Notes: generated by a model not told the origin, from the letters alone. Counted from the first letter of the stretch, positions 28,078 through 38,600 are shown. The stretch is 64,000 bases of DNA from Tranzscheliella williamsii (GCA_023212725.1 JALBYF010000021.1:1-64000); one strand, 5' to 3'. Numbers and translations are program-made.

Positions 28078-30018
28078 ATGCCTAGCTACGCAGATATATT
28101 TGCCACCTGTTTATATGCCTCGGGCGAAGGTTTGCCCCTCTGGAACCCCTCGCCGCTGCGTCTTGGTGATGTCGGTTATGTTCGCGACGGTTCCTTCACC
28201 GTGCTCTTCAACGCTGTCGATGGCCCGCCTTCGACGCTTTCGAATGCCGCCAACATTCGCCTCGCCAGGAGGTCCGACCGCTCCGTCTCCGTCTCTGGCG
28301 GTCGTGGCCGTGGCCGAGCCGATTCCCATGTCAGCTTGGCCGGCAGTGCAGATGGCGGACATTTGAGCGATCCACGGTCTCACTCCCGCAGACCGTCGGC
28401 AGCTTCCAGCCGCTTGGCGTCGCCGCAGTCCGAGCCCATGTCTCTGGCCTCGCTCCCCGAGCCTCTGACACCGCCCACGGCTCATGCTGCCCTCGTTGCT
28501 CTGCCGCTGCCTCGCCACTACCGATCCAGCACGCCGCCCGATGGGCCCTTCCCCCCACTGCCGTTAGCTGTGGACCAGGAAGAGCCCAAGCTCTTTGACA
28601 TGGGTCCTCGCATGTCGAACAACTATCGCTGTCTCGGCGTCGAACTGGGCGGTTCTGCGCCCGGTGCTCCCGTCAGCGGGACCATCGGCTTCGAGTCTTC
28701 GGGCGGCGACGGTGCCATCCTCATCCCCCGCGACCCCACGGAGCGGACCGTATTGAAGCACGTCGGTGTTCTCAAGGAGTACGTCAAGGTACATCGCAAG
28801 TGGATGTATGAGACCTACGGCCGCATCGAGGCCATCGAGTCGGACGAGCTCTGCCTTGTCTACGGCCAGGACCGGACCTCGGACTGGGCAGTCGCCGTGT
28901 CCCGCGACTCGGCCAAAGGCGCCAAGGTGCACTTTGAGATCTTTGGTGCTCTCACCGCCGGCTTCTGGGGCAACTGGTCGCATTCGCTGAGCGCCTCCCA
29001 ACGAGGGCCGCACCGCGCCACATCTGTCCGCCAGCCACAGCCGTCGCTCGATTCTCGCAGTCCTCTCGGCTTGCGCAATGCCGCTCAAGTGCATCTCCCA
29101 GCGGCCGAGCGCCAACGCTCGGCCGAAGTCCACTATGGCCTAGGGCTGGACTGCGGCGCTCTCAATGCCGAGTTCTCCTTTACCTCGGCGGCTGGCCCGG
29201 AGAACGTGCCAGGGCACGGACAGCAGCACGGAATCGATGTGGCGCAGGCTGGCTCAACGCTGAGCTGGCCGTCGGCCCTTCAGGCGCCCGACCAAACCAT
29301 TATCATCCGCCGTGTCACAGCGCGTACCAGCCTCGGGCTTGGCTTTCTGCCGGCACGTCTCAAGGCGGCGGCCGAACCGCGCGATCCGCGACCCTTCGGC
29401 CGTGATGGCGCGGCCGGCTCGGTCCCCGTTGATACGCCCAGTCGCGGATGGCAGCATGGAGGATCGAGCAAAGAGTGGGAGTCATCGTGTCCCGCGGGTC
29501 CGCGGCCCACGGCATCCACGAGAGGGAGCCCCACAGAGAGGTGGTGGCACGATGACCCGCTCCAAGCTCTCCATGTCTGGATCCACCAACACGGTAGCGG
29601 CCAGGTGAGCGTCTCGATTGCCTCGGACGACGACTGTCTGCGTCTGCTTGCGCTCCTGCCGTATCACGAGCACGATGTACGTAGCCTGAGGCAGGCGGTC
29701 ACCGACGCCGCTGACCAGCATGCTGCCGTAGAGCTGGATGATGACGGTGTCGCGACCGTGCGCATCGACGCGAGGCGGTCGCAGCAGCAGCACCAGGTGC
29801 GCCGCCAGACCGCCTGGACAATGGCTGCGAACCGCCTCTCGGACAAGGAGAACGTCAACCTGTTCGTGGCTGCTGCTGCTGCCCACCTACGCAGCAGCAA
29901 GTCGCGCGCGAGCCCAGCTGCGAGCGCCAGTCTGCGCGCCCCATCGCGATCTCTGCGCGCCCGCCCGCCGCTCGCCTCGATGCGCATCCCACCGTCTGCC
30001 TCTCTGGTCTGTCCCTGA
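28078..30018 (+). CDS. Conserved-looking protein of unknown function
   Basis: The first in-frame ATG gives 646 residues starting MPSYADIFATCLYASGEGLP. The frame is also open upstream to a GTG at 28030. The N-terminal 60 residues look ordered (LRLGDVGYVRDGSFTVLFN). A disordered Ser/Arg/Gly segment follows, then a second ordered block (about 195-310) with GSAPGAPVSGTIGFESSGG, VLKEYVKVHRKWMYETYG and DWAVAVSRDSAKGAKVHFE. The rest alternates between short ordered pieces (LHVWIHQHGSGQVSVSIASD, about 510) and low complexity, and the end is Arg/Ser/Ala-rich. No signal peptide, transmembrane segment or catalytic motif is visible. I have the impression of a basidiomycete-specific family but cannot name it and assign no function. 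Confidence 0.75.
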   Translation: MPSYADIFATCLYASGEGLPLWNPSPLRLGDVGYVRDGSFTVLFNAVDGPPSTLSNAANIRLARRSDRSVSVSGGRGRGRADSHVSLAGSADGGHLSDPRSHSRRPSAASSRLASPQSEPMSLASLPEPLTPPTAHAALVALPLPRHYRSSTPPDGPFPPLPLAVDQEEPKLFDMGPRMSNNYRCLGVELGGSAPGAPVSGTIGFESSGGDGAILIPRDPTERTVLKHVGVLKEYVKVHRKWMYETYGRIEAIESDELCLVYGQDRTSDWAVAVSRDSAKGAKVHFEIFGALTAGFWGNWSHSLSASQRGPHRATSVRQPQPSLDSRSPLGLRNAAQVHLPAAERQRSAEVHYGLGLDCGALNAEFSFTSAAGPENVPGHGQQHGIDVAQAGSTLSWPSALQAPDQTIIIRRVTARTSLGLGFLPARLKAAAEPRDPRPFGRDGAAGSVPVDTPSRGWQHGGSSKEWESSCPAGPRPTASTRGSPTERWWHDDPLQALHVWIHQHGSGQVSVSIASDDDCLRLLALLPYHEHDVRSLRQAVTDAADQHAAVELDDDGVATVRIDARRSQQQHQVRRQTAWTMAANRLSDKENVNLFVAAAAAHLRSSKSRASPAASASLRAPSRSLRARPPLASMRIPPSASLVCP

Positions 30019-30406
30019 GCTGCGCTGCTCCTCTTTTCTCTCATTCGGACATTACTTTCATGGCCCCCTTTTTTGAGCCTTGCCTTTCGCTTCGATCGCC
30101 ATGGACACTGTAGATAGCGCCCGCTGCATGATCCGGCTTGCATTTCATCTGTAAATATTCCGTCCTGTTTGTGTTGCCTGCGGGTTTGTTCGGCCGGCCG
30201 ATCAAGTGGCCGAGCGCGGGCGATGAGAAGAAGCGCAAAGATCAGTCCAAATAATCCATTCTTTGACTGCGCCGTCATGGCTCACTCCTGCCACTCTCTC
30301 TTGCCTTACGCCTGACCGCTCGCTCTTGCTTTGTTTGGCTGCGTGCTTTGGTCTTGGTCTTGGTCTTGGTCTTGGTGCCGTGCTGCAGCGAGGTGGGGGT
30401 GCTGCG
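30019..30406 (+). other. Upstream region of the biotin gene, with short uORF and GGTCTT repeat
   Basis: It contains a 12-residue uORF (30277-30315, starting MAH) and 4.5 copies of GGTCTT at 30350-30376. The frame of the downstream gene stays open here back to 30263 but without an ATG. Confidence 0.5.
30350..30376 (+). repeat. (GGTCTT)4.5 microsatellite
   Basis: Perfect hexamer copies about 30 bp before the ATG of the biotin enzyme gene. In the frame of that gene they would read as Gly-Leu repeats. Confidence 0.85.
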
Positions 30407-33250
30407 ATGGCGCATCTGTATCCGCACCTGCGGGTGCACCAGATCTTTGGGGCGAACACCGACGTGGGCAAGACCATCTTTACCACAGCGCTGTGTCTTG
30501 CTTCGTCTGCGCTGCCGGTGGTGGGCGGGGGCTGTGCTGTGCCGCCGGCGGATGTCTTTGCTGCTGCGCAGGAGGCGCGGGGCGAGCGCGTCCACTACCT
30601 CAAGCCGGTCTCCACGGGTGCGCCGCTCGACGCCGACGACAGCCACATTGCCCGCTATGCACCCGCCACCGCCTACAAGACCCTCTACCGCTTCTCCCAG
30701 CCCGTCAGCCCCCACCTCGCCGTCCAGCTCGACCGCGCCGCCCAGCCCACCCTCCCGCACCAAGCCACGCCAACCGACGACATCCTGGTCCGCAGCATCG
30801 GCGACTGGATCCACACCGCCGCTGCGTCCGTCCCGTCCCGCATTCCCTCCGCTGCCGCCCCCGCCGTGGCGTATGTCGAGACCGCAGGCGGCGTCCACTC
30901 GCCCGGCCCGTCGGGACTGTCGCAGGCTCACCTGCTGAGGCCGCTCCGGCTGCCCACCATCCTCATCGGCAGCGCTGAGCTGGGCGGCATCAGCACCACC
31001 CGCTCCGCCTTCGACTCGCTCCACGCCGCCGGGTACAACGTCGATGCGGTCCTTCTCTTCCCCTCGCCGCGCTACGGCAACGTCGAGTATCTGCGCAGGC
31101 TATTTGCCGAAGAGCATGGCATTCCTGTCTTTGGGCTCGGTGGGCCATCACACGACGCTGCTGCCCGGTATGGCCCACCGCCGTTCAAGAATCCTGATGG
31201 CGGCGCGGATGAGCGAGCGATGCGCGCCTTCTATCAGGGGCTGGTGCGCGGTCGCACCCCGGAGGAGGCGTCAGCCGAGGAGGATGCTGGCGGGGTGTAC
31301 AACGTGGTGCGGTACCTGCGCCAGAGGCACGAGGCGCGCCTCGCCGAGCTCGCCACGCTGGCGCAGCGGACGCGCGACACCTGCTGGTGGCCGTTCACCC
31401 AGCATGCGCTCACCGAGACGCCGCAGCAGGTCAACGTGATCGACAGCGCGCACGGCGACTTTTACTCGATGCTCGACCAGCGCGAGCCGGACGCCGCCGC
31501 GCCGCCCGCCAGCCGCCTTCAGCCCGTTCTGGACGGCAGCGCGAGCTGGTGGACCCAGTGCCTGGGCCACGCGCCGCAGCGTCTCGTCGCTGCCGCTGCC
31601 CACGCCGCCGGCCGGTACGGCCACGTCCTCTTCCCCAACGGCACGCACGAGCCCGCGCTTCTCCTCGCCGAACGCCTCACAGGCAAGCGGCCTGCCGACC
31701 TCCCCCGCGTAGAGCCACACGCCAATGTGGCGCCGCAATCTACGCCGGCCGAGGAGCCTTCGCTAGCGTCGCATCCCGGCTACGGCTGGGCGGACCGCGT
31801 CTTCTATTCCGACGACGGCAGCACGGGGATGGAGGTGGCGCTCAAGATGGCGCTCCAGAGCTCGATCCGGCGCTACGCCAACGCGCCCTCGTCGGCGGCG
31901 GCGGCGGCACGCACCGCGGCCGGCCGCCAGCCCGGATCCATGGGCGGCCGGCCGCGCCAGGAGTGGGAGGTGCTCGGCCTGCGCGGCAGCTACCACGGCG
32001 ACACGATCGGCGCCATGGATGCATGCGAGCCGTCGGTCTACAGCGATGCGGTGCACTGGTACCGCGGTCGCGGATTCTGGTTCGACCCGCCAACGGTCGA
32101 GATGCGCGCCGGCGGTGGTGCGGTGCCGGCCCCCGTGGTCAGCCTTCGCCCAGCCAGCGTCGACACGGCTGCGGCGCTTTCGGCGCACGAGGCCCTTCCT
32201 GCGCATCTCGGCGGTGGCGACGACGCCGGCCTGGTTTTCGAGGCGCGCTTTGCGGATGTGCAGGAGGTCTACGATGTCGAGCGCCGGCTCGTGCACGACC
32301 CACTCGCGGCGTTCTACCGCGCCACGGTCCGCGCGCAGCTCGAGGAGCTGATGGTGCGGCAGCAGCGCCGGTTTGGCGCGCTGGTGCTCGAGCCGCTGGT
32401 GCTCGGTGCCGGCGGGATGGTCTTTGTCGACCCGCTCTACCAGCGCGTCCTGGTCGATGTCTGCCGTGCCTCGGCGGACCTGTTTGCGCTGACCGATGCA
32501 CCGCTGCGCGACGCCCGTGCGCCGGGCGCTGCCGAGGTGGCAAGCGACGGCTGGCACGGCGTGCCTGTCGTCTTCGACGAGGTCTTTGCCGGGCTCTACC
32601 GGCTGGGGCCATGCACGCCAGCGAGCGTCCTCGGCGTCACGCCCGACATTGCCGTCCTGGCCAAGATCCTCACCGGCGGCATGGTCCCCATGGCCGCCAC
32701 GCTCGCGCGCGCTGCCGTCTTCGACACCTTCCTCTCGCCGCACAAGGCCGACGCCCTCCTCCACGGCCACAGCTACACCGCCCACCCCATCGGCTGCGCG
32801 GTCGCCCTGGAAACCCTCCGCGAGATCGACCGCCTCCGTGCAGACCCCGCCTGGACCGCCCCCGCCCGCGACTGGGCCGCCCCGTCTGCAACCCCCGCCG
32901 TCTGGTCCTTCTGGTCCCGCGACGCAGTCACCCGCCTCGCACAGCTCCCCGCCGTCGCACACACCATGGCCCTCGGCTGCGTCCTCAAGATCGCCCTCCA
33001 CGACCCCGCCCCCGGCTACACCTCCACCGCCGCCGCAGACCTCCTCCACGCCCTCCGCACCGCCCCCGCCGCGTCCCAGGGCAACCCCTCCCACCCCTCC
33101 CCCCAGCCAGACGCCACACTCCCTTTCAACATCCACGCCCGTCCGCTCGGAAACGTCCTCTACCTCATGTCCTCGCTCAACTCCCCTGCCCCCGTCCTCC
33201 GCCAGGCCGAGGACGCCGTCTACCGCGCCCTCCGCGACGCCACGCCCTAG
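30407..33250 (+). CDS. Bifunctional dethiobiotin synthetase / DAPA aminotransferase
   Basis: 947 residues from ATG 30407 (MAHLYPHLRVHQIFGANTDV). Residues 1-320 are a dethiobiotin synthetase with P-loop GANTDVGKTIFTTAL and the typical VETAGGVHSPGPSG region; it closes the ureido ring of DAPA using ATP and CO2. Residues about 330-945 are a class III PLP aminotransferase of the BioA type: WWPFTQHALT, FYSDDGSTGMEVALKMAL, RGSYHGDTIGAMDA and VVFDEVFAGLYRLG. The PLP lysine is in LAKILTGGMVPMA (Lys753), followed by HGHSYTAHPIGCAVA. This enzyme converts 8-amino-7-oxononanoate to DAPA with S-adenosylmethionine as donor. The fused order is as in plant BIO3-BIO1 and Aspergillus biA. The other biotin genes are not nearby. 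The last 500 bases are strongly C-rich. The identification is secure; localisation is unknown. Confidence 0.95.
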   Translation: MAHLYPHLRVHQIFGANTDVGKTIFTTALCLASSALPVVGGGCAVPPADVFAAAQEARGERVHYLKPVSTGAPLDADDSHIARYAPATAYKTLYRFSQPVSPHLAVQLDRAAQPTLPHQATPTDDILVRSIGDWIHTAAASVPSRIPSAAAPAVAYVETAGGVHSPGPSGLSQAHLLRPLRLPTILIGSAELGGISTTRSAFDSLHAAGYNVDAVLLFPSPRYGNVEYLRRLFAEEHGIPVFGLGGPSHDAAARYGPPPFKNPDGGADERAMRAFYQGLVRGRTPEEASAEEDAGGVYNVVRYLRQRHEARLAELATLAQRTRDTCWWPFTQHALTETPQQVNVIDSAHGDFYSMLDQREPDAAAPPASRLQPVLDGSASWWTQCLGHAPQRLVAAAAHAAGRYGHVLFPNGTHEPALLLAERLTGKRPADLPRVEPHANVAPQSTPAEEPSLASHPGYGWADRVFYSDDGSTGMEVALKMALQSSIRRYANAPSSAAAAARTAAGRQPGSMGGRPRQEWEVLGLRGSYHGDTIGAMDACEPSVYSDAVHWYRGRGFWFDPPTVEMRAGGGAVPAPVVSLRPASVDTAAALSAHEALPAHLGGGDDAGLVFEARFADVQEVYDVERRLVHDPLAAFYRATVRAQLEELMVRQQRRFGALVLEPLVLGAGGMVFVDPLYQRVLVDVCRASADLFALTDAPLRDARAPGAAEVASDGWHGVPVVFDEVFAGLYRLGPCTPASVLGVTPDIAVLAKILTGGMVPMAATLARAAVFDTFLSPHKADALLHGHSYTAHPIGCAVALETLREIDRLRADPAWTAPARDWAAPSATPAVWSFWSRDAVTRLAQLPAVAHTMALGCVLKIALHDPAPGYTSTAAADLLHALRTAPAASQGNPSHPSPQPDATLPFNIHARPLGNVLYLMSSLNSPAPVLRQAEDAVYRALRDATP

Positions 33251-33424
33251 CGCCTCTCCGTGGTTAGCACAGCTGGCGTTATCGCAGGCAGCATCGCACA
33301 GCCACAATTCACAGCATCACGTTATAGCCGGCCGTATGTACAGCCAGAAATGGCGTGGTGGTAGCGAGTGCGGATTTGTGAGGGGAAGTGCGGGCGCGGG
33401 TGGTGGGGGAGGTGGAAAAGGGAG

Positions 33425-34042
33425 CTAGGCGTCGTCGTCCAGGAGGGTTTCGAGGACGGCGAGGATTTTGGCGTGTTTGCGCTGGGCGGGGGGGGAGGGG
33501 TCGTTGGCGATGCCGGGGAGGGCGAGTGCGGCGAGGTGGTGCTGCTGTGAGCGGATGGTGGTGTCCCAGGTGGCGAGGGCGGAGCGGAGAGCGGCGGGGA
33601 GGGCGGGTGGCGGCAGCGCGGCGAGGGTGGCGGCGAGGCGCCGCTCGAGCGCATCCTGCTCGGCATGCAGCGCCCGCACCCGCCCGCGCACCCCCGCGTC
33701 CCCCACCACCGCCCCCAGCCGCGCCACACTCTCCCCCAGCCGCAGCAACCCCACCCCCCCCTCCCCCTCCCCCTGCGCCGCACCCCCGCCAGCGTCCGAC
33801 ACTGCCTCGGCCACGTCCGCCCCCGTCGTCTCCGTGGCCGGCGCATACGGATCGTATGTGGTCGTGCCGTACCGCGGCGCAGCATCGTACGTCGCCCGCC
33901 GCACCGCAGGCTCCCCTTCAGGCTCCCCAGCCCTCCCGCCCGCGCCCGCGCCCGCGTCCGCGCCCGCGTCCTGCTGCCGCCGCAGAATGCTCAGCAGCCG
34001 CTGCACCCCGTGCGGGTCGTCGCGCGTCCGGCTCAGATCCAT
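33425..34042 (-). CDS. Small coiled-coil hypothetical protein
   Basis: From ATG 34042 the product is 205 residues (MDLSRTRDDPHGVQRLLSIL). In-frame ATGs at 34105 and 34189 would add a basic, unlikely-looking N-terminus. The middle is low-complexity Ala/Gly/Glu and Thr/Tyr/Pro. Residues about 100-165 look helical with heptad-like Leu/Ala spacing (LLRLGESVARLGAVVGD, LHAEQDALERRLAATLAAL). A more conserved-looking end follows (WDTTIRSQQHHLAALALPGI; KHAKILAVLETLLDDD). I recognise no family; a small subunit of a multiprotein complex is conceivable but unsupported. The minus frame is favoured over the overlapping plus frame because it gives an amphipathic helical protein and a neat divergent arrangement with TAN1. 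Skew flips near 33655, as in neighbouring real genes. Confidence 0.55.
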   Translation of the reverse strand: MDLSRTRDDPHGVQRLLSILRRQQDAGADAGAGAGGRAGEPEGEPAVRRATYDAAPRYGTTTYDPYAPATETTGADVAEAVSDAGGGAAQGEGEGGVGLLRLGESVARLGAVVGDAGVRGRVRALHAEQDALERRLAATLAALPPPALPAALRSALATWDTTIRSQQHHLAALALPGIANDPSPPAQRKHAKILAVLETLLDDDA

Positions 34043-34356
34043 CCTCTCTTGCGCTGGTGCGGTGGCCGCGCAGAGCAGCCTTCTGACAGCCTTGCGCTTC
34101 CCCATTTCTCTTCTCGCGTTCGCACTCCCCCATCCCGATTCCCATGTCGCGCTCACCCGTGTTCCGGTTTGCTTTCGCCCGGGTTCCATGCCGCGTCCTT
34201 GTTACGACCGACTTCCGAAATCCGGGGCCGGGACTTGCTTTTCGAAGTTTGCCTCTGCGTGGCGTGCGCTGAGCCTTGCCGTCCTGCCCTGCTCCGTCGA
34301 CGCTGCGAACCACTCCTCGCCCGCCCGTTGTCAGTGTCTGCCTCGTGCGAAGCAGT
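34043..34356. other. Bidirectional promoter region upstream of TAN1
   Basis: About 314 bp lie between the coiled-coil hypothetical and TAN1 starts. Alternative upstream ATGs of the hypothetical (34105, 34189) fall inside it. No other feature was seen. Confidence 0.45.
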
Positions 34357-35589
34357 ATGCCGTCCAAGCGCAGGCGATCGGGGCCCGGCCTCAGCTACCG
34401 CGACCGCGACGGCGCGGCGGACGGCTCCGCTTCTGCAGCGCCCGCACACGCCAAGCGCGCCAAGCCAGCGTCGTATAACCAGGTCTACCGGCTCTCGTCC
34501 AAGCACATCTCCGGGCCGGGCATCTTTGTCACGTGTGTCCAGGGCAAGGAGCGCAAGGCTGCGCTCCAGTTCATCGACCTGCTCAACGAGGTCGCCGACA
34601 CACTCTACCCGGGTGTCCTCCCCGAGCCGGACGCGCAGCCAGAGCGACCCCTCACCCCCCCTCCCGCTGCCGACGTCGACGAAGACGACATGGATGCGCT
34701 CCGCAACGGCGCGGCTGCGGACGCTGTGCCGACGGAGTCCACATCTGCGCCCGTATCTGCGCCCGCATCTGCGCCTGCTGCTGTGTCTGCTGCAGTGCCT
34801 GCTACTGCGGTGGCAGGGGGGGAGGGTGACATTGAAGCGGAGATCTTTGCGGAGCTGCGCGAGCTTCACTCGTCGGAGCGGCGCGGCGGGCGCGGTGGCG
34901 CGGGCGCGGCGGCCGTGCGGTTCCGCAAGGTGGAGACGGATACCGAGTGTTTGGTGTTCGTGTCGGTGTCGCGGCCGTTCGACCCGTACGCGCTGGTGTA
35001 TGCGATCCTGGAGCGGGTCGAGCGGACCGGCGAGGTGCGCAGCCGGTTTGTCCACCGGCTCACCCCGGTCTCGGCGACGTGTGCCGCCAATGCGGACGCA
35101 CTGGCCGTGCACGCCGCCGCCGTCCTGCGCGCACGCCTGCCCGCCACACCCACCACGTTCAAGATCGACCCCCGCATCCGCTCCCACTCCACCCTCCGCC
35201 GCGCCGACGTCATCCACACCCTCGCCCTCGCCCTCCCCACCGCCCCCGACGGCTCCCGCATCCACTCCGCCAACTTGGCCAACCCACACCTCTGGATCGT
35301 CGTAGAGGTCATCAAAAACACCGCCGCCGTAAGCGTCCTCCATAGCTTCGCCCGCTTCGCCAAACTCAACCTCCAATCCCTCGCCGCTGCCGCCAACAAC
35401 GCTCGCGCTGCCGCACACAACCCCGCTGACACCCCCCACGGCAGGATCGCCGCCAGCCTCGCCGCCACTACCGCCCCCGAGCTGGTCGCCCTCGACCCCC
35501 CTGCCGACACCCTGCCCCTCCCCGACCCCGCTTCGGACCCCACGCCCGCGGCCCCCCCGCCGCCGGAAGCGGGCTTCCGTCTCTTCTAG
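34357..35589 (+). CDS. TAN1: THUMP-domain tRNA acetylation adaptor Tan1
   Basis: 410 residues from ATG 34357. The N-terminus has a basic, nuclear-localisation-like MPSKRRRSGPG. A conserved Tan1 block follows (HISGPGIFVTCVQGKERKAA, FIDLLNEVADTLYP), then an acidic and Ala/Pro-rich linker (about 90-160) and a THUMP domain at about 185-345 (FVSVSRPFDPYALVYAILER, RFVHRLTPVSATCAAN, TFKIDPRIRSHSTLRRADVI, LWIVVEVIKNTAAVSVL). Tan1/THUMPD1 binds tRNA-Ser and tRNA-Leu and helps the Kre33/NAT10 acetyltransferase make N4-acetylcytidine at position 12. The tail after about residue 350 is disordered. The last 450 bases use C-ending codons. It converges with LAA1, whose stop is only 105 bp away. Confidence 0.93.
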   Translation: MPSKRRRSGPGLSYRDRDGAADGSASAAPAHAKRAKPASYNQVYRLSSKHISGPGIFVTCVQGKERKAALQFIDLLNEVADTLYPGVLPEPDAQPERPLTPPPAADVDEDDMDALRNGAAADAVPTESTSAPVSAPASAPAAVSAAVPATAVAGGEGDIEAEIFAELRELHSSERRGGRGGAGAAAVRFRKVETDTECLVFVSVSRPFDPYALVYAILERVERTGEVRSRFVHRLTPVSATCAANADALAVHAAAVLRARLPATPTTFKIDPRIRSHSTLRRADVIHTLALALPTAPDGSRIHSANLANPHLWIVVEVIKNTAAVSVLHSFARFAKLNLQSLAAAANNARAAAHNPADTPHGRIAASLAATTAPELVALDPPADTLPLPDPASDPTPAAPPPPEAGFRLF

Positions 35590-35694
35590 CCGTCCACCGC
35601 AGCCACTCGCACGGTCAGCCAACATTTCGCCGGGCAGAGGCAGGATCTGTATGTATTGTAAACTAGTCTAGTGACATGGCTGCGTGGTGGCGAG

Positions 35695-38600
35695 CTAGGC
35701 GCCGAACGACTTGAGTGCGATCGAGCCGGGGGTGGCGGCCTTGGCGGCTGCGTGGGTGGCGGTGGGGTTGGATGCGAGCTGGGCGCGGATGGCGGTTTCG
35801 AGGCGGGCGCGGCGCGCGGGGTCGAGGGCGGCGGTGGCGTGTTTGAACGCGGCGGGGTGGTGGGTGGCGAGGGTGAGCAGGTGGCGCGCGGCGGGGGCGG
35901 CCGTGTCGGGGTGGGCGAGCAGCGGCAGGAGGGTGGGGACCACGACGGCGAGCGCGCGCGCGCGCACGTCCGCCTCGTCCGGCAGCGTCGCCACCAGGCC
36001 AGCGAGCGTGCGCACCGCATCGTCCAGCGCACCTCGCAGCGTCGCGACCGGCCCCCCCCGCGACCCCCCCGCCACCACCGGCCCCGCCCGGCACACAAAC
36101 TCAATCAGCCCCGGCACCACCTGCCCCACACAGTAGACCAGCGCCGCATTCCCGCGCGACGCCGACAGCACCACGCTCCGCGCACAGTACACTGCCGTCA
36201 ACCCTACCTCCTCCACCCCCTCGCCCAGCCCCGCCTCGCCGCCCGCGCCGTCCGCACCCCCGCGCTCCACCCACTGCTCCACCGCCTCCTCCAGCGCCAG
36301 CATCTTCTGCACCGTCAGGTAGCACGCATGCTCGGCGACCGCCTGCGACACCTTGACCGAGACCGGGATCGAGGTCAGCACCACCACCACCGCCAGCAGG
36401 CTGTTCTTGGTCTTCTGGATCGCCACCCGGCCCACCCGTGTGCGCAGGTCGTCCACGTGCTGCAGCGCCTGCGAGAGGAAGCCGTGCACCGACCGCTGCA
36501 GCACCGTGCTGTTCGGCCGCACGCTTTTCGCCCCCCGTGCGCACAGCTCCTTGAGCGAGCTCAGCGTAGGCCCCACCAGGTCTTGCTCCCCCGTCTCGTC
36601 GCGCAGCATTTCCGAGTAGCTGTAGAAGCCCACCGCAAACAGATCCTCCTGCAGCGCCTTTGGGTAGATGCTGACGATGCCGATGTACGCCGAATACGCG
36701 ACGCGCAGCAGCGCAGCCTTCTCCTCTGCCGTCCCGCGCGTCGTCCGCGCATTGTTCAGCACGCAGACCACCACCCGCAGGCACTGGCTCAGCTTGGCCT
36801 CGTCCGGCAGCTGCCCCAACTGCGCCGCTTTCTCGTCCTCTGCCGTGAGGAGCACCTTGCCGTACGCCGCGGCCATGCCTCCGATCGTCTCCAGCACCGA
36901 CATCTGCACCGCCGGCGGCTCGGTCATCACCAGCCGGTACCACAGGTTGCACAGCTCCGAAAAGAGCGACGCTTGTAGAAGCGCCGTGCCGGCACACTGC
37001 GGCTTGCTAAGCGCCGTCATGGCCTGCAGCGCGATCCGCATCACCGTGGCATCTTGCAGCGACTCGGCGTTGCCCGACCGCGTAGCCAGCGCCTCAAACG
37101 CAAGGCCGTACAGCACAAAGAAGAACAGGCAGGGCTCGCTGCGCGAAGCAGGCGCCTGCGGATTCGTGGCCGCAACCGCCATGTCGCCGTCCATGGCCTT
37201 GAAGACGTTGGCATCGCCGGCGTTCAGCAGGCCGGTGACGGCTTGCAGGACCGTGTGCCACGACCGCTCGTGATACGGCAAGATTACTTCCCGCGCCAGA
37301 CCGGCGTACTGAGAATCCAGACTGGCGTTGATCGTCGGACCAGGGCCGCCCGGCCCGCCGCCAGCGTCCATCTCGGTGTCCGAGCGGATCTTGGCATATT
37401 CACGCAGGCATGCGATCCAGTAAGGCACAATCTTGGCCAGATGCGGCTGGACCACCTCGACCAGATACTGCTGCGTCGCGCTCGCGGTCTGTAGCTCCGC
37501 CCACGCCGTGAAGACAGCGATCTTGAGCATGGCGTTGGCATTCTGCGAAAGGTTGGAGACGTCGCCCAGCTTGTCCATGCTTGGCTGCATGCAGCTCTCC
37601 AGCGCCGAGACCAGCTGCTTGAGGATCCGTCCCATGCGGCTCACCTCTCTCACCACCCCCGATGAGACAAAGACGGCGCAAACCTGCACCGCGGCCGCCA
37701 GCACCTCGGGCGTAGAGTCCGCCAGGAACGCCGGCGTCAGGGCCGCCGCAATCGGCGCCTGGTGCTGTTCGAGCAGCAACGCCTCTTCAAAGTCTGGGTC
37801 GCGGGCGAGCCGGAACGATTCGATTACGTCTCGCAGCACCACGAGTCCTTCCAGGCGGATCTCTGCGTTCGCGGCCGTACTCGCCGTGAACGCCATCCGG
37901 ATCAGATCGACAACGCGACTGCTCATCAGCGGGCGGCGTTGAGCAGCACCGGCGGCCTTGTTGTCGGTTTTTGCCGGCGTGCCAAAGTGCTCCAGCTTGC
38001 CGGCCTTCTTTACGGTAACAAAGACCTGATGCAGACAGCGCAGCGCGAAGAGCTGCGTACGCCATCGGCTACCTCCCGTTGCATTGAGCTTGGTGGTGTT
38101 TGCATCGGCGCCCAGGTCGATAGTCGCTGCCTCCTCATCCTGTAGCATGGTGGCCAGACTGGGCAGATGGCTCTTCTTCTCGGTTACGGCGGCTGCAGAG
38201 CGGTTCGGTACCGCTGACACGATGCGCTGGCATAAGTCGATCCATCCGTTGGGGGCCAGATCGGCTGTTTTCTGAAGCCAGCTGACAACAACTTCACGCA
38301 CTCCGTCCAGTGTAGGATCTTCATCCAGCTGGGCAAAGAACTCCTCCACCAGACGGTCACCGCCGATCCTGCTCATGGCCAGCGCCTCACGCTGGACAAG
38401 CTGGTAGAAAGCATTGGTAGCTGCCAGCTTCAGCGGCCTGTGCTTGCTGGTCAGCTCCGACCGGAGCTGTTCGATCCACTTGCCTGTATCCAGCACATCC
38501 GCTGCGAAAAGGCTAAAGTGCTGGGTTGCCTTGGTGGACTCGACTACGACGCCCGCATCGCTCTCGCGGGAGAACTCGGCCAATAGGCAGAAGATCAAGC

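Noticed and set aside
31387..33267. 626-codon alternative plus frame and a 514-codon minus frame
   Set aside because: Both are Arg/Pro/Gly-rich shadows of the biotin enzyme, whose frame has all catalytic motifs.
33388..34086. Plus-strand ORF overlapping the coiled-coil hypothetical
   Set aside because: Extremely Arg/Pro/Ala-biased composition, no ordered segment.
34276..34356. Upstream extension of TAN1
   Set aside because: The frame is open but begins with TTG. The ATG at 34357 gives the natural basic N-terminus.
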